Positions 1-9,021 of a stretch of DNA of 64,000 bases are shown in pieces (positions within the stretch are counted from its first letter, which is position 1; every line of letters begins with the position of its first letter). The notes beneath the pieces are model-generated. The model ran no database searches, was not told the DNA's origin, and saw only the letters and a program-made list of their open reading frames with translations. The position numbers were made by a program, and so were the translations under genes. The stretch comes from Ruegeria atlantica (GTDB lineage: Bacteria; Pseudomonadota; Alphaproteobacteria; Rhodobacterales; Rhodobacteraceae), in contig NZ_WQCG01000001.1 of the NCBI RefSeq assembly GCF_013032505.1, forward strand, positions 1,178,001 through 1,242,000, given 5' to 3'.

Positions 1-1312
1 CCAGCGCCGGGTCAACACCAAGACGGTCCAGCACAACCGGTACTACCGTACCTGCGAAGCCAGCGATCACCATATTCACGACCAAGGCCGAGCCGATCAC
101 GACACCCAGCAAAGGTGAATCAAACCACATCATACCGACAGTGCCCAGAACGATCGCAAAACACAGACCGTTGAGCATACCCACAAGCAACTCTCGTCGG
201 ATCACGCGCATGACGTTCGCATTGGTCAGGTCGCGAGTCGCCAGCGCCCGCACGGCAACCGTCAGCGACTGCGTACCGGCGTTGCCCCCCATCGATGCCA
301 CGATCGGCATCAGGATGGCCAATGCAACCAGCTGATCAATCGCGGCTTCAAACTGGGAAATCACCAGCGAGGCACAGATCGCCGTGCACAGGTTCACCGC
401 AAGCCAGGGTAGACGACGCTTGCTGGTGGCGGCGACACTATCGGACAGAGAGCTCTCTTCACCCACACCAGCCAGACGCAGGATGTCCTCTTCGTGTTCT
501 TCATCCAGAACGACCATCGCATCGTCGATGGTGATCACACCAACCAGACGCCCATCGGCATCGACCACAGGCGCAGAAATCAGGTGGTACTGGTTAAAAG
601 CATAAGCGACATCCTCTTCATCCTGATCGACCGGGATCGTATGGAATTCCTCTTCGGCGATATCTTGAAGCGTCACCTCGCGACGCGTCGCCATCAGCTT
701 GCCCAGTGTGACTTGAGCCACCGGCTTGAGCCGTGGATCCACCAGAACCACATGATAGAACTGCTCCGGCAGGTCATCATTGGCGCGCATGAAGTCGATG
801 GCCTGCCCCACCGTCCAATGATCGGGCGCCATGACAACTTCGCGCTGCATAAGGCGACCGGCCGAATTTTCGGGGTAGGACAAAGCCTGTTCCGCGGCGT
901 GACGCTCGGGTTCTTCCAGGGCATCAAGGATGGCCTCTTGCTGCGGTTCTTCGAGGTCCTCCAGCAGGTCGACAACATCGTCGCTTTCCATGTCCCGCAC
1001 GGCTTCGGCCAAAACGTCGGGGCGCAGGATACCAATCACCTCTTCGCGCAGCGCTTCGTCCAGTTCGGAGAGGATGTCGCCGTCGAACTCTTTGTCGTAC
1101 AGACGGATCAGGTGAACGCGCTCATGGGGGCTGATCTGCTCCAGAAGGTCAGCGATGTCTGCCGCATGGAGAGGATCCATAAGCTCGATCAGCTTATCGC
1201 GATCGTCTACCTCGACCGCATACAAGATGTCCGCCACAGTCTTGCGGTCCAGCGCATAAACGTCGTCGTCACTCGTGGACTCGGTTACGGGTTCATCAAA
1301 GCCTGTGGTCAT
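1..1312 (-). CDS. mgtE: Magnesium transporter MgtE, C-terminus cut by the window edge
   Basis: This is an inner-membrane Mg2+ channel/transporter. From the ATG at 1312 the protein begins MTTGFDEPVTESTSDDDVYA. An acidic helical N-domain follows (repeated LLE/DLLEDLEEP segments), then the NSAGRLMQREVV segment that leads into the paired CBS domains, then hydrophobic segments. About 437 residues are visible and the frame is open to base 1, ending in a GVDPAL segment near the expected C-terminus, so perhaps 20-30 residues are missing. It is divergent from guaD with 138 bp between them. I see no M-box-like leader, so I propose no riboswitch. Known for the family: the N and CBS domains sense cytosolic Mg2+ and gate the pore. 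Confidence 0.95.
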   Translation of the reverse strand, partial: MTTGFDEPVTESTSDDDVYALDRKTVADILYAVEVDDRDKLIELMDPLHAADIADLLEQISPHERVHLIRLYDKEFDGDILSELDEALREEVIGILRPDVLAEAVRDMESDDVVDLLEDLEEPQQEAILDALEEPERHAAEQALSYPENSAGRLMQREVVMAPDHWTVGQAIDFMRANDDLPEQFYHVVLVDPRLKPVAQVTLGKLMATRREVTLQDIAEEEFHTIPVDQDEEDVAYAFNQYHLISAPVVDADGRLVGVITIDDAMVVLDEEHEEDILRLAGVGEESSLSDSVAATSKRRLPWLAVNLCTAICASLVISQFEAAIDQLVALAILMPIVASMGGNAGTQSLTVAVRALATRDLTNANVMRVIRRELLVGMLNGLCFAIVLGTVGMMWFDSPLLGVVIGSALVVNMVIAGFAGTVVPVVLDRLGVDPAL

Positions 1313-1450
1313 GTTGCCCCCGTGTGTTCGCGCATTGACCCCTAATTAGAAGAAGCAGCTACCGGAAAACAATGACAATGCGCCGATTTACCGGCAAGTT
1401 TCGTCCCCTTATGCTGTTTCGTAGTCCCACACAGGCGGAGATAAACAGAA

Positions 1451-2740
1451 ATGGCGCATAAAACGCTGCTGAAAGGGCGTGTCCTGAGCTTCAACGGATC
1501 ACCATTCGAAGGTGAACCGACAGAGGCCGTGACCATCAGCGAAGCGGTCCTGATCGAAGACGGCCGCATTTCTGCAGTTGGCGATGCCGAAAGCCTGCTC
1601 GCCGCGCAACCGGAGGCCGAGGTTGTAAACCACGGTCAGCACGTGATCATGGCTGGCTTTGTGGATGCGCATGTCCACTACCCGCAGACCGCCATGATTG
1701 CCAGTTGGGGAAAACGCCTGATCGACTGGCTGAACACATATACCTTCCCCGAGGAAATGAAGTTCGGGAATCCCGAATACGCAGCCGAAATCGCCAATCG
1801 ATATCTCGATCTGACGGCTTCGAACGGCACGACAACGATGTGCAGTTTCTGCACCATCCACCCGGAAAGTGTCGATGCGTTCTTCACGGCCGCACACCAA
1901 CGCGGGCAACGTGTGGTGGCGGGTAAAACCTGCATGGACCGCAATGCGCCCGAAGGGCTGCGGGACACACCGAAAACGGCCTATGACCAGTCGCAGGCCT
2001 TGCTGGAGAAATGGCATGGGGTCGACCGGATCTCATACGCCATCACACCGCGGTTCTCGCCAACGTCAACGCCCGAGCAGCTTGAGGCGATGGGCGCGCT
2101 GTGGGCTGAACACCCCCATTGTCTAATGCAAACGCACCTGAGCGAGCAGACAGACGAAATCGCGTGGGTGCGTGAACTGTTTCCCGACGCACGGGACTAT
2201 CTTGATACCTATGAAAAGTTCGGACTGCTGGGGTCGCATGGCGTTTATGGCCATGTCATCCACCTGGAATCGCGTGAACGCGATCGGCTGCGCGAAGTTG
2301 ACGCCTCACTGATCCATTGCCCAACCTCGAACACCTTTATCGGATCCGGCCTGTTCGACATGGACGGGTTGATGCGCGAAGGTCACCGGGTTGGACTTGC
2401 AACCGATACCGGTGGCGGGTCCAGCTTTTCGATGCTGCACACTATGGCGTCGGCCTATGAAATCGGGCAGCTTCGCGGCTCACCCCTGCACGCGGCACAA
2501 CTGCTGTGGCTGGGCACGGTCGGCTCGGCCCGCACGCTGAGAATGGATGATCGCATCGGCAACGTGGCGCCGGGAATGGAGGCTGATCTGGTTGTTCTCG
2601 ACCTAGCGTCTACCCCAGCCATCGCCCAGCGCGAGGCTTGCGCCGATGACCTGTGGGAGGCCATTTTCCCAACCATCATGATGGGCGACGACCGGGCCAT
2701 TGCCGAAGTATGGATCGCCGGTCGCCGCGTCACGTCCTAG
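1451..2740 (+). CDS. guaD: Guanine deaminase
   Basis: This amidohydrolase converts guanine to xanthine and ammonia in purine salvage or catabolism. It has 429 residues, the usual length. The metal-binding signature VDAHVHYPQT lies at residues 71-80 (His74 and His76), THLSEQTDE holds a third His, the GHVIHLE segment a fourth, and ATDTGGGSSFS holds the metal Asp. HYPQ after the HxH is typical of guanine deaminase rather than of other amidohydrolases. The ATG has a GGCGGAGA-type ribosome site about 10 bases upstream. The gene ends 4 bp inside the convergent purine deaminase gene, which suggests a shared purine-degradation role. Confidence 0.95.
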   Translation: MAHKTLLKGRVLSFNGSPFEGEPTEAVTISEAVLIEDGRISAVGDAESLLAAQPEAEVVNHGQHVIMAGFVDAHVHYPQTAMIASWGKRLIDWLNTYTFPEEMKFGNPEYAAEIANRYLDLTASNGTTTMCSFCTIHPESVDAFFTAAHQRGQRVVAGKTCMDRNAPEGLRDTPKTAYDQSQALLEKWHGVDRISYAITPRFSPTSTPEQLEAMGALWAEHPHCLMQTHLSEQTDEIAWVRELFPDARDYLDTYEKFGLLGSHGVYGHVIHLESRERDRLREVDASLIHCPTSNTFIGSGLFDMDGLMREGHRVGLATDTGGGSSFSMLHTMASAYEIGQLRGSPLHAAQLLWLGTVGSARTLRMDDRIGNVAPGMEADLVVLDLASTPAIAQREACADDLWEAIFPTIMMGDDRAIAEVWIAGRRVTS

Positions 2741-4071
2741 GCTTGCAAAGCGCGAGCCAGCTGGGTCTGCCGTTCGACCACGCGCGGCAGGTCCAACGTC
2801 GTGACATGCCCGTCGCGCACAATCTGGCGGCCTTCGACAAACAGGTGCTTCACCTTCATTGGCCCGGCCAGCAGCAATGCGGCCGGGTCCCAACTGCCCG
2901 CGCTTTCGATCCCGCGCGTGTCCCATATGGCAATGTCGGCGCGCTTGCCGGGCTCAAGCCGACCGCAATCGGGGCGGTTCAGCACATCTGCACCGCCACG
3001 CGTGGCAATCTCCAACGCTTCGCGTGACGACATTGCATCTGCGCCATTGGCAACGCGCTGCAGCAGCATGGCCTGTCGGGCTTCGAGGATCAGACTGCCG
3101 TTATCATTGCTGGCCGAACCGTCCGCGCCCAGACCCACCGGAACCTTATGATCACGCATGGCCCGCACCGGTGCGATACCCGATCCCAATCGACAATTGG
3201 AGCAAGGACAATGAGCTACACCCGTTTGGGTTCTGGCAAACAGATCAATCTCGGCCCCGTCCAGCTTCACACAATGGGCATGCCAAACGTCTGATCCGGT
3301 CCACCCCAAGTCTTCGGCATATTGACCGGGACGGCACCCGAACTGCGCCTGCGAATACGCGATATCCTCGTCATTTTCTGCCAAATGAGTGTGCAGCATC
3401 ACGCCCTTGTCGCGCGCAAGTATTGCCGTGTCGCGCATCAGATCACGGCTGACCGAAAACGGAGAACACGGCGCTAACCCAACTCGGCACATCGCGCCTT
3501 CGGATGGGTCGTGAAACGCGTCGACCACACGGATCATGTCGTCAAGGATCGCCGATTCGACCTCGACCAAGGTATCTGGCGGCAATCCTCCGTCGCTCTC
3601 ACCGATACTCATCGCGCCACGGGTCGGATGGAACCGCAGGCCAATTTCAGCGGCAGCGGCAATCGTGTCGTCAAGACGCGCGCCATTGGGATACAGGTAT
3701 AGGTGATCAGAGCTAAGCGTGCATCCAGATAAAGCCAATTCCGCCAGACCGATCTGAGCCGACACGAACATCTCTTCAGGGCCGAATCTGGACCAGATCG
3801 GATAGAGTGTCTGCAACCAACCGAAAAGCAACGCATCTTGCCCCCCTGGCACAGCCCGCGTCAGGGTTTGGTACAAATGGTGGTGGGTGTTCACTAGGCC
3901 GGGGGTCACAACACAACCCGCGGCATCGTGGATCTCTCCGTCTGTATGCAGATTGTGGCCGATATGCTTGATCTGACCTCCAGAAATTAAAATGTCCGCG
4001 CCCGACAGTTCTTGCCGCGCGTCATCCATCGTCAGTATGGTATCTGCATTTTTGATAAGGATTTCAGTCAA
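2737..4071 (-). CDS. 8-oxoguanine deaminase-type amidohydrolase
   Basis: This amidohydrolase of the atrazine-chlorohydrolase/8-oxoguanine deaminase group has about 444 residues. Motifs seen are TPGLVNTHHHLYQTLTRA (HxH metal site), HTHLAENDEDI, WHAHCVKL and GLGADGSASND (metal Asp). The best start is a TTG at 4071, because a perfect AGGAGG lies 5 bases upstream of it. The in-frame ATG at 4086 would place that Shine-Dalgarno inside the coding sequence, so the ATG is unlikely. The family deaminates 8-oxoguanine to urate; some relatives act on s-triazines or isocytosine, so the substrate is inferred. The gene converges on guaD with a 4-bp overlap of stop regions. Confidence 0.88.
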   Translation of the reverse strand: MTEILIKNADTILTMDDARQELSGADILISGGQIKHIGHNLHTDGEIHDAAGCVVTPGLVNTHHHLYQTLTRAVPGGQDALLFGWLQTLYPIWSRFGPEEMFVSAQIGLAELALSGCTLSSDHLYLYPNGARLDDTIAAAAEIGLRFHPTRGAMSIGESDGGLPPDTLVEVESAILDDMIRVVDAFHDPSEGAMCRVGLAPCSPFSVSRDLMRDTAILARDKGVMLHTHLAENDEDIAYSQAQFGCRPGQYAEDLGWTGSDVWHAHCVKLDGAEIDLFARTQTGVAHCPCSNCRLGSGIAPVRAMRDHKVPVGLGADGSASNDNGSLILEARQAMLLQRVANGADAMSSREALEIATRGGADVLNRPDCGRLEPGKRADIAIWDTRGIESAGSWDPAALLLAGPMKVKHLFVEGRQIVRDGHVTTLDLPRVVERQTQLARALQA

Positions 4072-4185
4072 TTCGCCCTCCTGCATTAGCCCGTCTCATG
4101 CAAGGAGTGCAAAAGCTGGCGGAAAACGGGCACAAGAACCAGCCGCGTAGAACCTACCCGACCGACCAAATCGCGGCAACCAGTT

Positions 4186-4977
4186 TCAGTAGTTGCGCAG
4201 GATTTCCAATGCAGCGGCGTGCAGTTCAGGGTTGGCGGCCGCCAGAGCTCGTCCGCCATCATGGGCCGGAGCGCCCTGCCAGTCGGTCACTATGCCGCCT
4301 GCCGCCTCGATCACTGCGATGGGGGCCTGAATGTCATACGCGTTCAGGCCGGATTCGATCACCAAGTCGACCTGCCCTGCCGCCACCAACGCGTAGGCAT
4401 AACAATCCATGCCATAGCGTGTCAGCCTTGCTTGTTTGGCCACAGCTTCGAACCCAGCGCGATCCTCGGGTGTCCCGACCTCTGGGAATGTGGTGAACAC
4501 AACCGCCTGATCCAAGGTGGATGTCGAACGTGTTTTTAACTGTGCCAGTCCGGTTGGGCCGCTGACCTGCGCGACATCCGCCGAACCCACAAACCTTTCG
4601 CCGATATAGGGCTGGTCAATGACCCCCATGATCGGGCCATCAGACGTGCTGAGGGCAATCAGAACGCCCCAGGTAGGAGTCCCGCTGATAAACCCCCGCG
4701 TGCCGTCGATGGGATCCAGTACCCAGGTCCGGCCGCTGGAGCCGTCTTCGCGACCAAACTCCTCGCCGAATATGCCGTCTTCAGGCCGATGTTGCGCCAG
4801 AACTTTACGCATCGCCTTTTCCGCGTCGCGGTCGGCAATGGTGACAGGGTCAAACCCATCAGCGAGTTTGTTCTTGGTGTCCAGATTAGTTTGCCTGAAA
4901 TACGGAAGAATGGCCGCACGTGCTGCGTCGGCCATTTCTTCGGCAACTTCCAGATCGCTTAGAGAGGTCTCTTGCAT
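4186..4977 (-). CDS. hisN: Histidinol-phosphatase, inositol monophosphatase family
   Basis: This 263-residue Mg2+-dependent phosphatase of the IMPase fold shows the three hallmark metal sites: IFGEEFG (Glu), LDPIDGTRGFISG (DPIDGT), and NAYDIQAPIAVIEAAGG near the C-terminus, which matches the WDxxAxxxxxEAAGG site with Tyr in place of Trp. The ISGTPTWGVLIAL segment after DPIDGT resembles the HisN branch, which dephosphorylates L-histidinol phosphate in histidine synthesis, more than general inositol phosphatases. It stands alone on the minus strand, about 100 bp beyond the start of the deaminase gene. HisN activity is inferred from family resemblance; a different small-phosphate substrate remains possible. 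Confidence 0.85.
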   Translation of the reverse strand: MQETSLSDLEVAEEMADAARAAILPYFRQTNLDTKNKLADGFDPVTIADRDAEKAMRKVLAQHRPEDGIFGEEFGREDGSSGRTWVLDPIDGTRGFISGTPTWGVLIALSTSDGPIMGVIDQPYIGERFVGSADVAQVSGPTGLAQLKTRSTSTLDQAVVFTTFPEVGTPEDRAGFEAVAKQARLTRYGMDCYAYALVAAGQVDLVIESGLNAYDIQAPIAVIEAAGGIVTDWQGAPAHDGGRALAAANPELHAAALEILRNY

Positions 4978-5021
4978 GCGTAACCCGTGGGGTGAGCGCG
5001 GTGCCGAGTCAACCCACTAAT

Positions 5022-5393
5022 TTATGCGACGTCGCTGAGAACCCGAGCCAGTTCGAACAGGCGGCGGCGCTGGTTTTCGGGAATCGCATAGTAAGACCGC
5101 ACGAGGTCCAGTGCTTCCTTGTCCCCCATCAGGTCCGCAGGAACCGACTTTTTGCCTGAGGTTTCTTTTTCGGCCTCTTCCAGACCTTCAAAGAAAAAGC
5201 TGACGGGAACGTCCAATGCCTCGGCAATGTCCCATAGGCGAGACGCGCTGATCCGGTTGGCCCCAGTTTCATACTTTTGAATTTGTTGAAACTTAATACC
5301 AACTTGCTGCGCCAGCTGCTGCTGGGTCATGCCAATCAGCCAGCGGCGATGCCGGACGCGCTTGCCCACATGGACATCGACGTGATGGGTCAT
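5022..5393 (-). CDS. XRE/Cro-family helix-turn-helix regulator
   Basis: This 123-residue cytoplasmic DNA-binding protein has a classic XRE domain over about residues 10-65: VGKRVRHRRWLIGMTQQQLA, then GIKFQQIQKYETGANRIS as the recognition region, then LWDIAEALDVPVSFFFEG. The C-terminal 55 residues are charged and end in a helix (RRRLFELARVLSDV). A short regulator of this layout is widely conserved as a single gene in Rhodobacterales, but its regulon cannot be read from this sequence. An AGGAG ribosome site lies just upstream of the ATG. The hisN gene follows 44 bp downstream in the same direction. Confidence 0.9.
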   Translation of the reverse strand: MTHHVDVHVGKRVRHRRWLIGMTQQQLAQQVGIKFQQIQKYETGANRISASRLWDIAEALDVPVSFFFEGLEEAEKETSGKKSVPADLMGDKEALDLVRSYYAIPENQRRRLFELARVLSDVA

Positions 5394-5714
5394 TGGTATT
5401 CTCCTCTTTTACACACAACTACCTGGGGCGCGCGTTGCTTTTCATCGCAACACTAGCGAGTCGCACTTAACCACTCCCTAATTTGGAACATACCCCCAAA
5501 ACAGCACCATAGCGCAATATTGACGCATTTGGGTATTTTTTCAAGAAGGTTGAATCTGTTTCGGCCCACAAAGATTTAGGGTTGTGTGTTTTTAACGCTT
5601 CGATATTTCCTGCACTCGTTGCCGGGCATCTAAACGCAACGGAAACGACCGGAGAAATGATTGACAAATCCGCGCTGAAGAGAATCTATGCCCAAAAAAG
5701 CACGGAGCGCGATC
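5394..5714. other. Intergenic region between the XRE and quinone oxidoreductase genes
   Basis: This 321-bp gap must hold the divergent promoters of the XRE gene and the oxidoreductase gene. It is more AT-rich than its neighbours, especially at 5475-5590. A small GTTGC/GCAAC hairpin sits near 5433-5450. Short open frames here lack ribosome sites and look non-coding. I see no RNA gene or repeat. Confidence 0.5.
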
Positions 5715-6671
5715 ATGCAGGCATTTACGATCCCATCCCACGGAGCGACTGCCCAACTGGCTGATATCGACCTTCCCGAACCCGGCACCGGGCAAGTGCG
5801 CATCGCGATCAAGGCCTGCGGACTGAACTTTGCAGACCTGCTGATGCTGAAGGGCACTTATCAGGACACGCCCGAAGCGCCCTTCACGCTGGGTATGGAG
5901 GTCGCGGGCGTTATCGACAAGCTGGGGTCAGGCGTCACGCGCCTGAATGTCGGTGACCGCGTGGCCGTGTATTCCGGTCAGGGTGGACTGGCCGAATACG
6001 GCGTATTCGATGCGAACCGTGCAATACCCCTACCTGACGCGATCAGCTTTGAAAATGCCGCGGCCATTCAGATCGCATATGGCACTAGCCACATTGCCCT
6101 TGATCATCGGGCGCGACTGCAGCCAGGTGAAACCCTTTTAGTTACCGGAGCTGCAGGTGGAGTCGGACTAACAGCCGTTGAAATCGGTAAGTTGATGGGC
6201 GCGACGGTGATTGCCCATGCGCGTGGCCAGGAAAAGCTGGAAGTGGCGCGCGCGGCAGGCGCAGACCATCTTATCGACGCATCCGAGGATCTTCGTACTC
6301 GCGTCAAGGAACTGGGCGGCGCCGACGTTGTCTATGACGCGATTGGAGGCGACGTCTTCAAGGCCGCCTTCCGCGCAACCAACCCTGAAGGCCGCCTGTT
6401 GCCGATCGGATTTGCGGGTGGCGACGTGCCTCAGATTCCGGCCAATCACCTGCTGGTAAAAAACCTTACGGTGATAGGGTTTTACATCGGCGGATATCTG
6501 AGATTCCGGCCTCAGATCGTGCAGGACAGCTTTGACACTCTGTTTGGCTGGCTCGCCGAAGGGCGGATCAAACCGCATATCAGCCACATACTTCCTTTGA
6601 CCGAAGCCGAAAAGGGTATGCAACTACTGCGCGACCGGGTTGCAACAGGGAAAGTGGTGGTGACGCCCTGA
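5715..6671 (+). CDS. NADPH:quinone oxidoreductase-like zinc-free MDR protein
   Basis: This medium-chain dehydrogenase/reductase of the quinone oxidoreductase (QOR) type has 318 residues. The start at 5715 is chosen because GGAG lies 7 bases upstream and the protein then begins MQAFTIPSHG, as the family does; a frame-compatible ATG at 5688 has no ribosome site. The GroES-like N-half carries CGLNFADLLMLKGTY and PFTLGMEVAGVI. The nucleotide-binding half carries LLVTGAAGGVGLTAVEIGKL (AAxGGVG, NADPH type). No structural or catalytic zinc cysteines are present. It probably reduces quinones or enones with NADPH. It converges on the LysR gene with an 8-bp gap. Confidence 0.88.
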   Translation: MQAFTIPSHGATAQLADIDLPEPGTGQVRIAIKACGLNFADLLMLKGTYQDTPEAPFTLGMEVAGVIDKLGSGVTRLNVGDRVAVYSGQGGLAEYGVFDANRAIPLPDAISFENAAAIQIAYGTSHIALDHRARLQPGETLLVTGAAGGVGLTAVEIGKLMGATVIAHARGQEKLEVARAAGADHLIDASEDLRTRVKELGGADVVYDAIGGDVFKAAFRATNPEGRLLPIGFAGGDVPQIPANHLLVKNLTVIGFYIGGYLRFRPQIVQDSFDTLFGWLAEGRIKPHISHILPLTEAEKGMQLLRDRVATGKVVVTP

Positions 6672-6678
6672 AAGGCGC

Positions 6679-7566
6679 CTACCCCACAACCGCCTTAAGA
6701 GGCGCACTGCCCAACATGCGGAAATTCTGACGGACCAAAGCAGCCAGCGCTTCGACAACAGCACCGCGCCCGGCCTCTCCACCGTACAAATTGATTACGT
6801 GCGCTGGCAGTTCCGGCAGCGCACCGCCGGTATCAATCTGTTCAAGATGTGCCGGCTCAGTCCCGTCCAACATGGCGTGGACTGCCAGATCCGCGCTGAC
6901 CGTGGCCTCAATTGTTCGGTCGTTTTCCGTCTCGACCGACAACTCCCAAGAGATACCTTCCGCGTCGAGGGCTGAGATCATCTGTGGTCGGAACGCACAT
7001 CTCCGCCCAACGGCCAACGGAATCGGACTCTTGCGCCACGCTGACCCGCCCGGTGCTCCAATCCACCGCAATGGCAACTCAGCGACGATCTCAGCTCCAT
7101 CACTGGCTGATGCCTCTGTGGTCAAAATCAGATCGCATTCTCCGCGTTTGAACATTTCTTTCAATTGAAGCGAATACGACGAAATCAATTGAACCCGAAC
7201 CCGTGGAAATTCGGCGTTGAAACGTTGCAAAACCCTCGGAATGGCCGGGTAGACGATGTCGTGCGGAACGCCCAGAACAACCTCGCCCTCATAAGCTTGA
7301 TCAGTGAGTTTCGAAATCACTTCATCATTCAGCGCGATCATGCGCCGGGCGTAGGCCAATAGTTGTTCGCCAGACGCTGTCAACGCAATTGTGCGGCCAC
7401 TGCGGTCCAATAACTCAAGACCCAGCAACTCTTCCAATCGCTTCAACTGCATAGAAACCGCAGATTGTGTCAGATGCAGAAATCCGGCCGCGCGTGTCAC
7501 GCCACCCTGGTCGGCAACGGCAACGAAGGATCTGAGCGTGGTGATATCCAGATTTCGCATGTTCAC
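6679..7566 (-). CDS. LysR-family transcriptional regulator
   Basis: This 295-residue regulator has an N-terminal winged helix-turn-helix at residues 5-65 (LDITTLRSFVAVADQGGVTRA, SAVSMQLKRLEELLG) and a periplasmic-binding-like effector domain from about residue 90. The start is either of two ATG codons six bases apart (7566 or 7560). It is divergent from the DUF1127 gene (7688) with about 120 bp between them, so that gene is a possible target besides autoregulation. It is convergent with the oxidoreductase. The effector is unknown. Confidence 0.92.
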   Translation of the reverse strand: MNMRNLDITTLRSFVAVADQGGVTRAAGFLHLTQSAVSMQLKRLEELLGLELLDRSGRTIALTASGEQLLAYARRMIALNDEVISKLTDQAYEGEVVLGVPHDIVYPAIPRVLQRFNAEFPRVRVQLISSYSLQLKEMFKRGECDLILTTEASASDGAEIVAELPLRWIGAPGGSAWRKSPIPLAVGRRCAFRPQMISALDAEGISWELSVETENDRTIEATVSADLAVHAMLDGTEPAHLEQIDTGGALPELPAHVINLYGGEAGRGAVVEALAALVRQNFRMLGSAPLKAVVG

Positions 7567-7687
7567 GATTCCTTATGCTTCACTTCAAAAATATTCATTT
7601 TCAAAATGTGACATATTGCGCCATATAAATCAAGGAAGCTGATGGAACGATAAGAAACCATCGACAATCAGAGAAAGGACAATAAAC

Positions 7688-7897
7688 ATGACCCAAATTG
7701 CAATCAAACAGCACTGCAAACCGCAGCGTCGCTTTTTGTTGTCCTCGCTTCAGGATGTCTTCTCTCTTCTGCGCCAGCGTCAAACGCTTGCCAAACTTGA
7801 TGATCGCGCTCTGGAAGACATCGGCATCACCCGCGAACAAGCCGAAGCCGAGGCTTCGCGATCCATTTGGGATGCGCCTGATTTCTGGCAAAAGTGA
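7688..7897 (+). CDS. DUF1127 small protein
   Basis: This 69-residue protein carries the DUF1127 signature in its C-half: LRQRQTLAKLDDRALEDIGITREQAEAEA, i.e. the RxxxLxxLDDRxLxDIGxxRxxxxxE pattern. An AGAAAGGAC ribosome site precedes the ATG. In other alphaproteobacteria such proteins are small, basic, sometimes RNA-binding, and affect phosphate or sRNA turnover; no such role is shown here. The N-half is basic and less conserved. An intrinsic terminator follows 25 bp after the stop, so it is probably monocistronic. Confidence 0.88.
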   Translation: MTQIAIKQHCKPQRRFLLSSLQDVFSLLRQRQTLAKLDDRALEDIGITREQAEAEASRSIWDAPDFWQK

Positions 7898-7923
7898 CTT
7901 GAATTCACACCTTTCCTCGATGA

Positions 7924-7956
7924 ATGGCAGCGCGAAACGTCGGGCTGCCATTTTTG
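7924..7956 (+). terminator. Rho-independent terminator after the DUF1127 gene
   Basis: An ATGGCAGC stem (7924-7931) pairs with GCTGCCAT (7944-7951) and is followed by a T-run. The distance of about 26 bp from the DUF1127 stop fits its terminator. Confidence 0.7.
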
Positions 7957-8078
7957 TTGCGTGTTTTAGCCAGTTTCCGGCGTTAAACCCTTGAAACGCA
8001 GCCCGCACTTGCCGATATTTGCGTGGAACGCGGCCGTTATCATGGCCACGACAAGAAATATGCGAAGGGAGACCCTTA

Positions 8079-8855
8079 ATGGCACAATTTGACACGATCC
8101 GGACGGCGACCGGTGCGCGCGCTGCCCAGATTGACGAGGGCCTGCGCGCCCATATGAACAAAGTCTACGGCACCATGTCCGTCGGCATGCTGATTACTTT
8201 CATGGCAGCCTGGGCCATTTCCGGCCTTGCCACGACAACCGACCCGTCGGCAGCAGCCGGGCAAATCACCTCGGGCACCTATCTGACGTCGCTGGGCGCC
8301 GCGATCTATACCTCGCCTCTGCGCTGGGTGATCATGTTTGCGCCGCTTGCGTTCATCTTTGGCTTTAGCGCCGGCATCAACCGCCTTTCCGCTGCGGCAG
8401 CGCAGTTGGTGTTCTACGCTTTTGCGGCCGTCATGGGCTTGTCGATCAGCTGGATTTTCATTGCCTTTACCGGCATGTCGATCATTCAGGTATTCCTGAT
8501 CACCTCGATCGCCTTCGCAGGGCTGTCCTTGTATGGCTACGTGACCAAAAAAGACCTGTCCGGAATGGGCACATTCCTGATCATGGGTCTGATTGGCCTA
8601 ATCGTGGCGATGGTTGTGAACATCTTCCTGCAATCACCCGCAATGATGTATGCCATCTCGGTGATCGGCGTTTTGATCTTTGCTGGCCTGACCGCCTATG
8701 ACACCCAGAAGATCAAAACAACCTACCTGCAAATGGCCCACTCGGGCGACCAGGAATGGTTGGGTAAAGCCGCAATTATGGGCGCGCTGAGCCTGTATCT
8801 GGACTTTATCAACATGTTCATGTTCCTGCTGCAATTGTTCGGCAACCGCGAATAA
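8079..8855 (+). CDS. Bax inhibitor-1/YccA-family membrane protein
   Basis: This is a 258-residue integral membrane protein with about seven hydrophobic segments, of the BI-1 (UPF0005) family of proton-sensitive Ca2+ leak channels. The ATG at 8079 has GAAGGGAG eight bases upstream; an earlier in-frame ATG at 8019 has none. The N-terminal 30 residues are polar and cytoplasmic. The family mark AGLTAYDTQKIK, with the conserved Asp and DTQ, lies between the last membrane spans, and LYLDFINMFMFLLQLFG closes the protein. A strong terminator follows directly. The physiological role in bacteria is poorly defined. Confidence 0.93.
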   Translation: MAQFDTIRTATGARAAQIDEGLRAHMNKVYGTMSVGMLITFMAAWAISGLATTTDPSAAAGQITSGTYLTSLGAAIYTSPLRWVIMFAPLAFIFGFSAGINRLSAAAAQLVFYAFAAVMGLSISWIFIAFTGMSIIQVFLITSIAFAGLSLYGYVTKKDLSGMGTFLIMGLIGLIVAMVVNIFLQSPAMMYAISVIGVLIFAGLTAYDTQKIKTTYLQMAHSGDQEWLGKAAIMGALSLYLDFINMFMFLLQLFGNRE

Positions 8856-8876
8856 GACAAGCCGGAATTCGGATTG

Positions 8877-8907
8877 AAAGGCGAGCCCGATTGGCTCGCC
8901 TTTTTTA
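8877..8907 (+). terminator. Rho-independent terminator after the Bax inhibitor-like gene
   Basis: The stem AAAGGCGAGCC (8877-8887) pairs with GGCTCGCCTTT (8893-8903) across a 5-base loop and runs into a T-tract. It lies 22 bp past the stop. Confidence 0.9.
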
Positions 8908-8959
8908 TTTGCCTCACTTTATCGTATCATGCCCAGAGTAACGAGCGGGCTTAGGAGCC

Positions 8960-9005
8960 CAAAAACAAAGAAACCTTCACCGACATGGTGAAGGTTTCTT
9001 TACTA
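8960..9005 (-). terminator. Long hairpin, terminator of the minus-strand lipoprotein gene
   Basis: A near-perfect hairpin has AAAGAAACCTTCACC on one arm and its complement on the other, with a short GACAT loop. Read on the minus strand it is followed by TTTGTTTTTG and sits about 17 bp past the stop at 9022. It could also act on plus-strand read-through. Confidence 0.75.
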
Positions 9006-9021
9006 GTAACTTGTGGTTGGA

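Noticed and set aside
494..1345. 283-residue plus-strand open frame
   Set aside because: It is antisense to mgtE, whose minus-strand frame has clear MgtE segments and runs to the window edge. The plus frame has no ribosome site and no known domain.
1313..1450. Mg2+ riboswitch (M-box or mgtA type) upstream of mgtE
   Set aside because: The 138-bp gap shows no conserved stem arrangement of either class that I can see.
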